Below are positions 56,986 to 64,000 of a DNA stretch of 64,000 bases, one piece after another. Numbering within the stretch: the stretch's first letter is position 1; each line of letters opens with the position of its first letter. Source of the stretch: Streptomyces camponoticapitis (GTDB lineage Bacteria > Actinomycetota > Actinomycetes > Streptomycetales > Streptomycetaceae); contig NZ_BMMV01000034.1 in NCBI RefSeq assembly GCF_014646115.1, forward strand, positions 1 to 64,000, given 5' to 3'. The notes under the pieces are model-generated. The model was not told the origin of the DNA, did no database searches, and saw only the letters and a list, made by a program, of their open reading frames with translations. A program made the translations under genes and the position numbers.

Positions 56986-58644
56986 TCAATTCCGGCAGAC
57001 GGTCCCGGCCTTCGGCACCTTGTTGTCCAGCAGATAGCCGTTGACGGCGTCCCGTACACACGCGTTGCCGCTGTTGTACGCGCCGTGTCCCTGGCCCTCG
57101 AACGTCAGCTCCACACCGACTCCCTTGCCGAGCGCCTTCACCATCGCCCGCGCGCCCTCGAACGGCGTGGCCGGGTCCCCGGTGTTGCCGATGACCAGGA
57201 TCGGGGCCGAACCCGGCGCGCTGACATCGGGCCGGTCCGACTCGCCCGGCACCGGCCACTCCGAGCAGCCCAGCAGACCCCAGCCGAGGAACTCGCCGAA
57301 GACCGGGGACGCCTCGCGGAAATCGGGCAGCTTCGCCTTCGTCTGCGCGAGGGTGTAGCGCTCCTTGGAGTCCACGCAGTTGACCGCCGCGTTGGCCGCC
57401 TGGATGTTGCTGTACTGGCCCTTCTCGTTGCGCCCGTTCATCGCGTCCGACAGGACGAGCAGCAGGGCGCCGTTACCGCCGTCGGCCTCGTCCAGACCCT
57501 GTTCGAGCAGCGGCCAGAGCTCCTTCGAATAGAGCGCCTGGGCAATGCCGTTGGTGGCCTGTGTCTCGGTGAGCTTCCGGCTTCCCAGCCCGGTGATCGG
57601 CTTCTTGTCGAGCCGGTCGAGCAGCTTGACGACGAAGTTCTCGATCTCCTGCGGGTCGCTGCCCGGCAGTTGGCACGCGTCGCCGCGGCTCACGCAGTCC
57701 TTCGCGAAGTTGGTGAGGGCGAGCTGGAAGCCCTTCGCCTGGCCGAGCGATCCCTGTTCGGTGCCCTCGGTCGGGTCCACGACGGCGTCGAAGACGGCGT
57801 GGCCAACCGACTTCGGGAAGAGGTGGGCGTAGACGCCGCCCAGCTCGGTGCCGTACGAGATGCCGAAGTAGTCGAGCTTGTCGTCGCCGAGTACCTGGCG
57901 CATCAGGTCCATGTCGCGTGCGGCGTTGACGGTGCCGACATGCGGCAGCGCCTTGCCGGACTTCTGCTCGCAGCCGCTTGCGTACCACTTGAGGCCGCCG
58001 ATGAACGACTTCTCCTCGGCACTGTCGTCCGGGGTCATGTCCTTCGCGTAGTACGCGTCGAGCTGCTTGTCGTCCTTGCACTCGACGGGGTCGCTTCGGC
58101 CGACCCCGCGCGGGTCGAAGCTGACCAGGTCGTAGCGGGTGCGCAGCTTCTCGTAGTCCTTGCCGAAGGAGGGCAGTGCGGTCACACCGGAGCCGCCGGG
58201 CCCGCCGAAGTTGAAGACCAGGGAGCCGATGCGCTTGTCCGGATCGCTCGTCTCGGCCCGGATGAGGGCCAGGTCGATCGTGTCGCCCTTGGGCTTCGCG
58301 TAGTCGAGCGGGGCGGCCATGGAGGCGCACTTCCACTTGGTGCCGCCGGGCAGCGGCGACGGAGCCGTACCGCCGCCCTCGGCCGCCGAGGGGGTCGGGC
58401 AGTCCTTCCAGTCCAGCTTCTGGGACGCCAGGTCGGCGGGCGGGGCGGTCTTGACGCTCTTGTCGGTCTTGCTCTGGCCGTCCTGGTCGCTGCGGCTGTT
58501 CTGCCCGGCCTGACCGCCGCTGTCGGAGCCGGAGCATCCGGCGGCGGCCAGCAGTGCGGCGACGGTGGCGGCTGTGACGGCGGTCAGCGCCCGGCGACGC
58601 CGCCGGGCTGGTGCGGTGGAGGCGGAGAAGGAGGGCATCGGCAT
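56986..58644 (-). CDS. Secreted lipoprotein peptidase, tripeptidyl aminopeptidase-like
   Basis: This is a 552-residue lipoprotein hydrolase of the Streptomyces Tap/SlpD-SlpE family. The signal peptide ends in the lipobox LLAAAGC. The oxyanion region is FNFGGPGGSG, the nucleophile Ser is in GISYGTELG, the acid Asp is in TGDPATPFEG and the base His in GQGHGAYN. Six Cys suggest disulfides outside the cell. It removes N-terminal tripeptides or similar. ATG 58644 and 58638 are both possible, with a GGGGGG upstream. Confidence 0.88.
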   Translation of the reverse strand: MPMPSFSASTAPARRRRRALTAVTAATVAALLAAAGCSGSDSGGQAGQNSRSDQDGQSKTDKSVKTAPPADLASQKLDWKDCPTPSAAEGGGTAPSPLPGGTKWKCASMAAPLDYAKPKGDTIDLALIRAETSDPDKRIGSLVFNFGGPGGSGVTALPSFGKDYEKLRTRYDLVSFDPRGVGRSDPVECKDDKQLDAYYAKDMTPDDSAEEKSFIGGLKWYASGCEQKSGKALPHVGTVNAARDMDLMRQVLGDDKLDYFGISYGTELGGVYAHLFPKSVGHAVFDAVVDPTEGTEQGSLGQAKGFQLALTNFAKDCVSRGDACQLPGSDPQEIENFVVKLLDRLDKKPITGLGSRKLTETQATNGIAQALYSKELWPLLEQGLDEADGGNGALLLVLSDAMNGRNEKGQYSNIQAANAAVNCVDSKERYTLAQTKAKLPDFREASPVFGEFLGWGLLGCSEWPVPGESDRPDVSAPGSAPILVIGNTGDPATPFEGARAMVKALGKGVGVELTFEGQGHGAYNSGNACVRDAVNGYLLDNKVPKAGTVCRN

Positions 58645-58747
58645 CCCCCCATGGTGCGTCGTGCTCGGGAGCGGCGCGCGGCCCGGGGTCCAGCCGAGTG
58701 GTGGCACCGCTCCGGGGGACCCCTCGGAGGCAGCCGGGAGAGGGGTG

Positions 58748-61609
58748 TCAGAGGGCTCCCTTGCGCGTCAGGTGGTTGAAACAGATCCACCCGGGGAGCA
58801 CCGGCAGCCACAGGGTCATCATCCGGTACAGCAGCACCGCCGGGGCCGCGACCTCCTTGGGAACACCCGTCGCGATCAGACCGATCGTCAGCGCGCCCTC
58901 GACGGCGCCCACACCGCCCGGCGTCGGCGCCGCCGACCCCAGCGCGTTGCCGGCGAGGAACACCACGGCGAGGCTCGCGTAGCTCAGCTGCTGATTCCCG
59001 TCGTCGAAGGCCCGGATCGACGCGTCCAGGCACATCACGAAGAGACCGGTCAGCAGCAGCATCCCGCCGATGCCGGTGACGAGCTTCATCGGCCGCTGGA
59101 GCACGTCCAGCATGCGCGGCACCACGCCCGCGAAGAGCGAGCGCAGGCGGGTCACCACGAACTTCCTGAGGAACGGGATCGCGGTGACGACCAGCACAAG
59201 TACGGCGACGGTCAGCAGACCCGCGATGACGGTTCTCGACGGGGTGAGCGAGGTCGTCTTCTCGGTACCGGTCAGATAGCCGAAGGCGAGCAGCAGCAGG
59301 ATGTGCGCGCCGAGCCCGAACAGCTGCGAGGCGCCGACGCTGGCCACGGCGAGCCCCGGGCGTACGCCCGCGCGTTGCAGGAAGCGGGTGTTGAGCGCCA
59401 CTCCGCCGACCGCCGCCGGGGCGACGATCTTGACGAAGGACCCGGCGACCTGCGCGACGACCGTCCGCAGGAAGCTCACCCGCTCCGGTACGAAGCCGAG
59501 CAGGCTCATCGCGGCGGCGAGATAGCTGAGGCTGGAGAACACGACGGCGGCGGCCACCCAGCCCCAGTGGGTGTGGCCGAAGACGTTGCCGAAGTCGATA
59601 CCGGCGAGCTGCGTGAGCAGGAAGTAGGCGGCGATCGCACCGGCGATGAGGCTGACGAGGGTGCGCGGTCTGATGCGCTCCAGACGGACCGGTTCGACAG
59701 GCGCCTGCGGTCTGATCAGCAGGACCTGCCCGCGGATCTGGGAGAGCAGGTCCTCCTCGCGCACCTCGTCGAGCGCGTCGTCCATGGCCTTCTTCTCGGC
59801 CTGCTTCTCCGCGCGCAGCGACCGTCTGGCGGCCTTGCGCTCGGCGTCGGTGCTCGCCTCCGTCACCTCCGGCGTACGGGCGTGCCTGGCCGCCTCGGAC
59901 GCCCGGAGCACCGCGTCACGCTCACGCTGGGACCGCTCACGGGCGAGCCGGCGCAGTGTCGTGCGCGTGGACCGGCTGAGCGCGATCGGTTGGAGCAGCG
60001 GCAGACAGTCGGCGACGGTGTCGGGGCCGAGGACGTCCACAGCGGTGGCCACCGCGCGTTCGGCGCCGATCCGCAGTCCGACGGTGGTGAGGAGCTGCGC
60101 GATGTCCATCCGCAGCACCACGTCGCCAGCGGCGATCTCGCCGCCGCGCAGATCCGTGACGATCACCTTGCCGTCCTGGTCGACCAGCAGCGCGTCGCCG
60201 GTGAGCCTGCGGTGGGCGATACGGCGTGACTGGAGCGCCTTGACCTGTTCCCAGGCGCCGCGCACCAGCTCGTCGGTGATCTCGTCGTCCGACAGCGAGT
60301 CCAGGGAACGGCCGCCCATGTGCTCGTACACCAGGATGACGGCGTCGGGACCGAGTTCGGAGGTGGCGATCAGCTTGGGGGCGTTGGCGCCGGCGGCGAT
60401 GGCGGCGTACGCGAGGAGCGCTTCCTGTTCCAGGGCCTGGCGCAGGGAGGGGATCGAGCGGCGGGTGGTGATCGAGCGCAGGGTGAGCTGGCGCCAGACC
60501 CGGTAGAAGAAGCCCTGTGCCTGCTGTTCGCGATCGACGACCGTGACGTCCAGCGGTGGGCCCTCGTCGAGGGTCACCAGATAGCGGCGGCCCCGTTCGC
60601 CCTGCTCGGCCGTGTCGCTCGTGTCGTCCGGCTCGGCCCTCATCGCGCTGACGGGACGGAAACCCACATGGCGAAGACCCGCCATCAGTGTCTGGCCGGT
60701 GGGCCGGACGTTGGGTGAGCCGACGGTGTAGAGCGTGCCGTACGCGACGGTCCAGCCGATCAGCACGGTCAGGATGATCGAGAACGGTGTGGTGTACCCC
60801 GCGACCAGCATCGCGAAGGCGTCGAGCAGCAGCACCACCCACAGGACGACGCGCCAGCGGGGTCTGCGGGCCATCCCCACGGCGGTCATGTAGGCGATGA
60901 CGGGCGCGAGATAGCCGTGTACGGGGTCGGTGAGCCCTTCGCCGGGCTGCGCGCGTGTGAGCGCGTCCTGGATGGATCCGGGCGCCGCGCGGGCCACCCA
61001 GAGGTCGGTGGCGAGCGTGACGCCGTGCGCGAGGACGGCGGCGAGTACGCCGTCGGCGATCCGCAGGCCGTCGCGTTTGATCAGCCGTTCGATCGCGAAG
61101 GCGACCGGGACGAGCAGCACGGCGATGCTGGAGATCAGACCGGCGACCTTGACGAGCAGGTCGGGGGCCTGGCCGGTGCCCTTGCTGATGTCCTGTTCGA
61201 GACCGGACGTGGTGCCGTGGGCGAAGGCGGAGAGGGCGATGACGACGGCGATGGCGAGGACGCCGATGAGCAGCCGCAGGAGGTCGGAGGGGCGGTGCAC
61301 GCGGGCGGCGAGCAGCGGTTCGTCCCCGGAGAGCGGGTCGGCGTGGCTTCCCGGGGGGACGTTCTCCCCGTTCTGGCTCCTGCCGTCGTCGGTGTCCGGT
61401 TCGTCGCCGGCTCCGGAGCCTCTCTTCGCGGCGTGACTGCCGGCCTTGGCCCTGGGACCGCCGGCCCTGGCCCTGGGTTCCGTACCGCCGTCGGGGGCCT
61501 GTTCCGGGCGTGGTTCGGGGCGCGGTTCGGCGTCAGGGGTGCCTGCCACCGTCGGAGGCTGCACGCCCTGCTCCTTCGTCGAATCCGTGTCTTCTTGATC
61601 TCGTATCAC
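58748..61609 (-). CDS. LPG-synthase-type flippase fused to kinase-like and membrane domains
   Basis: This is a 953-residue membrane protein. Residues 1-105 are polar and disordered. About seven membrane helices follow (108-330). Next comes a cytoplasmic kinase-like domain around 340-590 with YEHMGGRSLDSL, HRRLTGDALLV and IVTDLRGG, the sites corresponding to HRD and DFG being altered to HRR and DLR. The C-terminal 330 residues form the lysylphosphatidylglycerol synthase/UPF0104 flippase region (APAAVGGVALNTRFL, APTPGGVGAVEGAL). Start GTG 61609. Such giants occur widely in Actinobacteria; the lipid or glycan moved is unknown. Confidence 0.84.
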   Translation of the reverse strand: MIRDQEDTDSTKEQGVQPPTVAGTPDAEPRPEPRPEQAPDGGTEPRARAGGPRAKAGSHAAKRGSGAGDEPDTDDGRSQNGENVPPGSHADPLSGDEPLLAARVHRPSDLLRLLIGVLAIAVVIALSAFAHGTTSGLEQDISKGTGQAPDLLVKVAGLISSIAVLLVPVAFAIERLIKRDGLRIADGVLAAVLAHGVTLATDLWVARAAPGSIQDALTRAQPGEGLTDPVHGYLAPVIAYMTAVGMARRPRWRVVLWVVLLLDAFAMLVAGYTTPFSIILTVLIGWTVAYGTLYTVGSPNVRPTGQTLMAGLRHVGFRPVSAMRAEPDDTSDTAEQGERGRRYLVTLDEGPPLDVTVVDREQQAQGFFYRVWRQLTLRSITTRRSIPSLRQALEQEALLAYAAIAAGANAPKLIATSELGPDAVILVYEHMGGRSLDSLSDDEITDELVRGAWEQVKALQSRRIAHRRLTGDALLVDQDGKVIVTDLRGGEIAAGDVVLRMDIAQLLTTVGLRIGAERAVATAVDVLGPDTVADCLPLLQPIALSRSTRTTLRRLARERSQRERDAVLRASEAARHARTPEVTEASTDAERKAARRSLRAEKQAEKKAMDDALDEVREEDLLSQIRGQVLLIRPQAPVEPVRLERIRPRTLVSLIAGAIAAYFLLTQLAGIDFGNVFGHTHWGWVAAAVVFSSLSYLAAAMSLLGFVPERVSFLRTVVAQVAGSFVKIVAPAAVGGVALNTRFLQRAGVRPGLAVASVGASQLFGLGAHILLLLAFGYLTGTEKTTSLTPSRTVIAGLLTVAVLVLVVTAIPFLRKFVVTRLRSLFAGVVPRMLDVLQRPMKLVTGIGGMLLLTGLFVMCLDASIRAFDDGNQQLSYASLAVVFLAGNALGSAAPTPGGVGAVEGALTIGLIATGVPKEVAAPAVLLYRMMTLWLPVLPGWICFNHLTRKGAL

Positions 61610-61707
61610 CAGTCACCGCCCGGATGATGGTGGCACGCCAGGGTGACAGAGGGGGGTATCAGGGTGCATTGGGGAACGCCGCGTCGGCCCTCCCGCCGTC
61701 TGCGGAC

Positions 61708-61765
61708 ACGGCGCCGACAGTCCGCCCGGGCCGGGGTCGCGGACCGGGCGGACTGTCGGTGCCGT
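61708..61765. other. 22-bp inverted repeat in a divergent promoter region
   Basis: Arms 61708-61729 and 61744-61765 pair with a single G-T wobble over a 14-base loop, the core being CCGACAGTCCGCCCGG. It lies between divergent genes, ending just before the ribosome-binding region of the alkyltransferase-like gene. Both neighbours read away from it, so it is unlikely to be an ordinary terminator. It might be an operator or a leader hairpin. Confidence 0.55.
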
Positions 61766-61782
61766 GGGGCAGGATGGGGCGG

Positions 61783-62193
61783 ATGAGGAGCGACGAGCCC
61801 GACAAGCCCGACAAACCCGACGAGGCCTCCGGAGAGCTGCCCGAGTACGCGGAGCGGGTCCTCGACGTCGCCGACCTGATCCCGCCCGGCCGGGTGATGG
61901 CGTACGGCGACGTCGCCGAGTGGCTGGGCGAGGGCGGTCCCCGGCAGGTCGGCCGCGCGATGGCGCTGTACGGCGGGGCCGTGCCCTGGTGGCGCGTGGT
62001 CCGCTCGGACGGAGTGCTGCTGGCCGGTCATGAGCTGCGGGCCCTGGCTCACTACCGCGAGGAGGGCACCCCCTTGCGGGAGGCCTCGCGCGCTTCCGAA
62101 GGCCATCTCCCGCGCCTGGACATGAGACGGGCGCGATGGGACGGCCGGGCGCCGGAAACGGGCGCTGATACGGGCGATGCTGCTCACAACTGA
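61783..62193 (+). CDS. Alkyltransferase-like (ATL) DNA-damage protein
   Basis: This is a 136-residue protein with the DNA-binding part of O6-alkylguanine-DNA alkyltransferases (IPPGRVMAYGDVAEWL, RQVGRAMAL). The active-site Cys of the PCHR motif is absent: it reads PWWRVVRSDG. ATL proteins with Trp there bind alkylated guanine and recruit nucleotide-excision repair. It is like Rv3204. A Lys/Asp-Pro repeat (EPDKPDKPDE) forms the N-terminus. ATG 61783 is likeliest; ATG 61774 is possible. Confidence 0.88.
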   Translation: MRSDEPDKPDKPDEASGELPEYAERVLDVADLIPPGRVMAYGDVAEWLGEGGPRQVGRAMALYGGAVPWWRVVRSDGVLLAGHELRALAHYREEGTPLREASRASEGHLPRLDMRRARWDGRAPETGADTGDAAHN

Positions 62194-62423
62194 CAGCTTC
62201 CGACATTCCGCCCCGCGGCGGGAGATCCCGCGTGTCTGCTGAGGACCGTACGGATGAAGGGCCCCGGCGACCGCGTCGTCCACGGCACCCGCGACAGCCG
62301 GCAGATCATCGGGCGGACCCGCCGCATCCGCGCCACCCCTCGGCGTAGCCTCGTCAGCTCGCGGCACACGCACCCCAGAAAGCCCCGTCACCACCAGCAC
62401 CCCCTCCAGGACCGGCGATCCAC

Positions 62424-64000
62424 GTGAGCTCCTCCTCTTCCACCGGGCGTACCCCGCACCGTCGGGTACGGCAGCGGACCTCCGCTGCGTACCGACTGGT
62501 GCGTACACCGCCGGTCCCGGTGGATCCTCCTGTGCTGGACGCAGCACAGCGCCCGGTGGTTGACCACGACCGTGGACCGCTGCTCGTTCTCGCAGGTCCG
62601 GGCACGGGGAAGACGACCACGCTCGTCGAGAGCGTCGCCGCGCGGGTCGCGCGGGGCGTCGATCCGGAACGGATGCTCGTCCTCACCTTCAGCCGCAAGG
62701 CGGCGGTCGAACTGCGCGACCGTACGGCGGTCAGGCTGGGCGGTGCGCAGGGGCCGCAAGCGACCACGTTCCACTCATTCTGTTACGCGCTGATCCGCGC
62801 CCACCAGGAGGCCGACCTCTTCACCGAACCCCTACGACTGCTCTCCGGACCCGAGCAGGACGTCGCCGTACGGGAACTGCTCGCCGGCCAGCTCGCTCTG
62901 GAGCGTGAAGGACGCGCGCGCATCCGCTGGCCCGACGAGCTGCGGGCCTGCCTCACCACACGCGGCTTCGCCGACGAGGTGCGCGCGGTGCTCGCCCGCA
63001 GCCGGGAGCTGGGGCTCGGCCCGGACTCCCTGGGTGCCTTCGCGCGGCGTGGGGGCCGCCCCGACTGGACGGCCGCCGCCTCCTTCCTCGCCGAATACCT
63101 CGACGTCCTGGACATGCGGGGGGTGCTCGACTACGCCGAACTGGTCCACCGGGCCGTACTGCTCGCCGAGCGGCCGGAGGTCGCCGCGCGGCTGGCCGAC
63201 CAGTACGACGCGGTGTTCGTCGACGAGTACCAGGACACGGACCCGTCGCAGGTCAGACTGCTCAGGGCGCTCGCCGGGAACGGCCGCACGCTCGTCGCGT
63301 TCGGCGACCCGGACCAGTCGATCTACGCGTTCCGGGGCGCCGACGTGAACGGCATCCTCGACTTCCCGGACACCTTCCCCCGGGCCGACGGCCGTCCGGC
63401 CCCGGTGCGCGTTCTGACGACCTCCCGGCGCTCGGGCGCGGGGCTGCTCGCCGCGACCCGGCTGCTGACCCGCCGGATGCCGCTCAACCGGCTGCCGGCC
63501 GAGAAGGTACGGGCACACCGCGAACCGGCGGCGGTCCGCGAGGGCGGCCGGGTCGAGACGTACACCTATCCGACGGCCTCCACGGAGCTGGAGAACGTCG
63601 CGGACATCCTGCGGCGCGCGCATCTTGAAGAGGGCGTGCCGTGGAGCGAGATGGCGGTGCTGGTACGGGCCGGAGGCCGGACCATACCGTCCGTACGGAG
63701 GGCCCTCACCTCGGCGGGCGTGCCGCTGGAGATCGACGGCGACGATGTGCCGCTGCGTCACGAACCGGCGGTGGCGCCGCTGCTGACGGCGTTGCGCGCG
63801 GTCGCGACGGCGGCGGTCCGGTCGGCGCAGCGCGCGGGGACCGAGACCGGCACCGAGACCGGCACCGAGACCGGCACCGAGATCGGGACCGGGCTCGGTG
63901 CCGGAGTCGAGGGTGACTGGCTCGACGTCGAGACCGCGCTCGCGTTGCTCACCTCGCCTCTCGGCGGCATGGACGCCGCAGACCTCCGCCGCCTCGGCCG
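62424..64000 (+). CDS. UvrD/RecB-type ATP-dependent DNA helicase, 5' part
   Basis: The first 525 codons of a superfamily 1 helicase run off the window. Walker A is GPGTGKTTTL near residue 60, motif Ia TFSRKAAVEL, motif II VDEYQDTD near 270 and motif III FGDPDQSIYAFRG. The N-terminal 40 residues are basic. It resembles Rv3202c, an actinobacterial UvrD-like protein with a C-terminal PD-(D/E)XK nuclease; whether the nuclease is here cannot be seen. GTG 62424 is the first possible start after an upstream stop. A Thr-Glu-Thr-Gly repeat lies near residue 475. Confidence 0.88.
   Translation, partial: MSSSSSTGRTPHRRVRQRTSAAYRLVRTPPVPVDPPVLDAAQRPVVDHDRGPLLVLAGPGTGKTTTLVESVAARVARGVDPERMLVLTFSRKAAVELRDRTAVRLGGAQGPQATTFHSFCYALIRAHQEADLFTEPLRLLSGPEQDVAVRELLAGQLALEREGRARIRWPDELRACLTTRGFADEVRAVLARSRELGLGPDSLGAFARRGGRPDWTAAASFLAEYLDVLDMRGVLDYAELVHRAVLLAERPEVAARLADQYDAVFVDEYQDTDPSQVRLLRALAGNGRTLVAFGDPDQSIYAFRGADVNGILDFPDTFPRADGRPAPVRVLTTSRRSGAGLLAATRLLTRRMPLNRLPAEKVRAHREPAAVREGGRVETYTYPTASTELENVADILRRAHLEEGVPWSEMAVLVRAGGRTIPSVRRALTSAGVPLEIDGDDVPLRHEPAVAPLLTALRAVATAAVRSAQRAGTETGTETGTETGTEIGTGLGAGVEGDWLDVETALALLTSPLGGMDAADLRRLG
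63840..63887 (+). repeat. Four tandem 12-base repeats inside the helicase gene
   Basis: Three exact copies of ACCGAGACCGGC (63840-63875) and a fourth diverged one (63876-63887) encode a Thr-Glu-Thr-Gly run. The unit is a multiple of 3, so copy-number change keeps the frame. Confidence 0.85.

Noticed and set aside
1-64000. CRISPR arrays, transposases, integrases or prophage genes
   Set aside because: No repeats of 24-40 bases with regular spacers and no transposase or integrase motif were found. The only tandem repeat is the in-frame 12-mer at 63840.

Overview
This window is a high-GC actinobacterial chromosome segment, almost certainly Streptomyces. The third codon positions are strongly G/C, GTG starts and 4-base start/stop overlaps are common, CGTACGG-type strings are frequent, and the gene content fits (mshB, DUF3117, DUF3107, DUF3152, sigE-htrA-tatB, moeZ). 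I see no rRNA, tRNA, CRISPR array, insertion sequence or prophage. About 60 protein genes are supported, and the last one runs off the right edge.

Layout: 1-6.0 kb holds a five-gene peptide ABC importer operon. 6.0-14 kb holds a membrane protein, a DPP4-like peptidase, mycothiol deacetylase mshB and a large cell-envelope protein. 14-20.6 kb has a SirB1-like protein, a GNAT acetyltransferase, the 7Fe ferredoxin-dapC pair, a secreted protein, a lysozyme-like protein and dapE, so two lysine/diaminopimelate genes lie close together. 20.7-24.9 kb has a LOG-family protein, a FolP2-type pterin-synthase homologue, a DivIVA-domain protein, tag, an enoyl-CoA hydratase and DUF3117. 25-30 kb is an envelope-stress module: O-methyltransferase, ECF sigma factor, zinc-binding anti-sigma factor, HtrA-type protease and TatB. 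30.8-36.6 kb has mrp, DUF1003, an MgtE-domain protein, a lipoprotein and corA. 37-42.5 kb holds conserved hypotheticals, a PHP phosphoesterase, MarC, an NYN nuclease-like protein and a hydrolase.

42.6-64 kb has a DEAD-box helicase, a ferritin-like protein, DUF3107, a TetR regulator, a hydrolase, a DUF3152 metalloprotease-like protein, then a four-gene sugar-polymer island (50.7-55.6 kb), moeZ, a secreted peptidase, a large flippase/kinase-like membrane protein, an alkyltransferase-like protein and the start of a UvrD-type helicase.

From memory of the Mycobacterium tuberculosis map, the gene order follows Rv1170-Rv1239 (mshB, fdxC, dapC, dapE, LOG, folP2, DivIVA, tag, DUF3117, methyltransferase, sigE, rseA, htrA, tatB, mrp, mgtE-like, corA) and then Rv3211-Rv3202 (helicase, ferritin-like, DUF3107, TetR, DUF3152, moeZ, alkyltransferase-like, helicase). 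Against that background the island at 50.7-55.6 kb stands out as an insertion between two genes that are neighbours in Mycobacterium. It encodes a PelF-type glycosyltransferase, a multi-pass membrane protein, a sugar-nucleotide epimerase and a spherulin-4 glycosidase. My reading is a Pel- or galactosaminogalactan-like polymer system; this is inference.

Regulatory signals: at least nine genes start 6-7 bases after a TANNNT -10 box and lack a Shine-Dalgarno, which points to leaderless mRNAs. An ECF promoter (GGAAC-N17-CGTT) lies in front of the sigma gene, suggesting autoregulation. Two genes carry the rare TTA codon and so may depend on the bldA tRNA. Long palindromes separate most convergent gene pairs. 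A nested dyad in the 465-bp gap upstream of corA may be a structured RNA.
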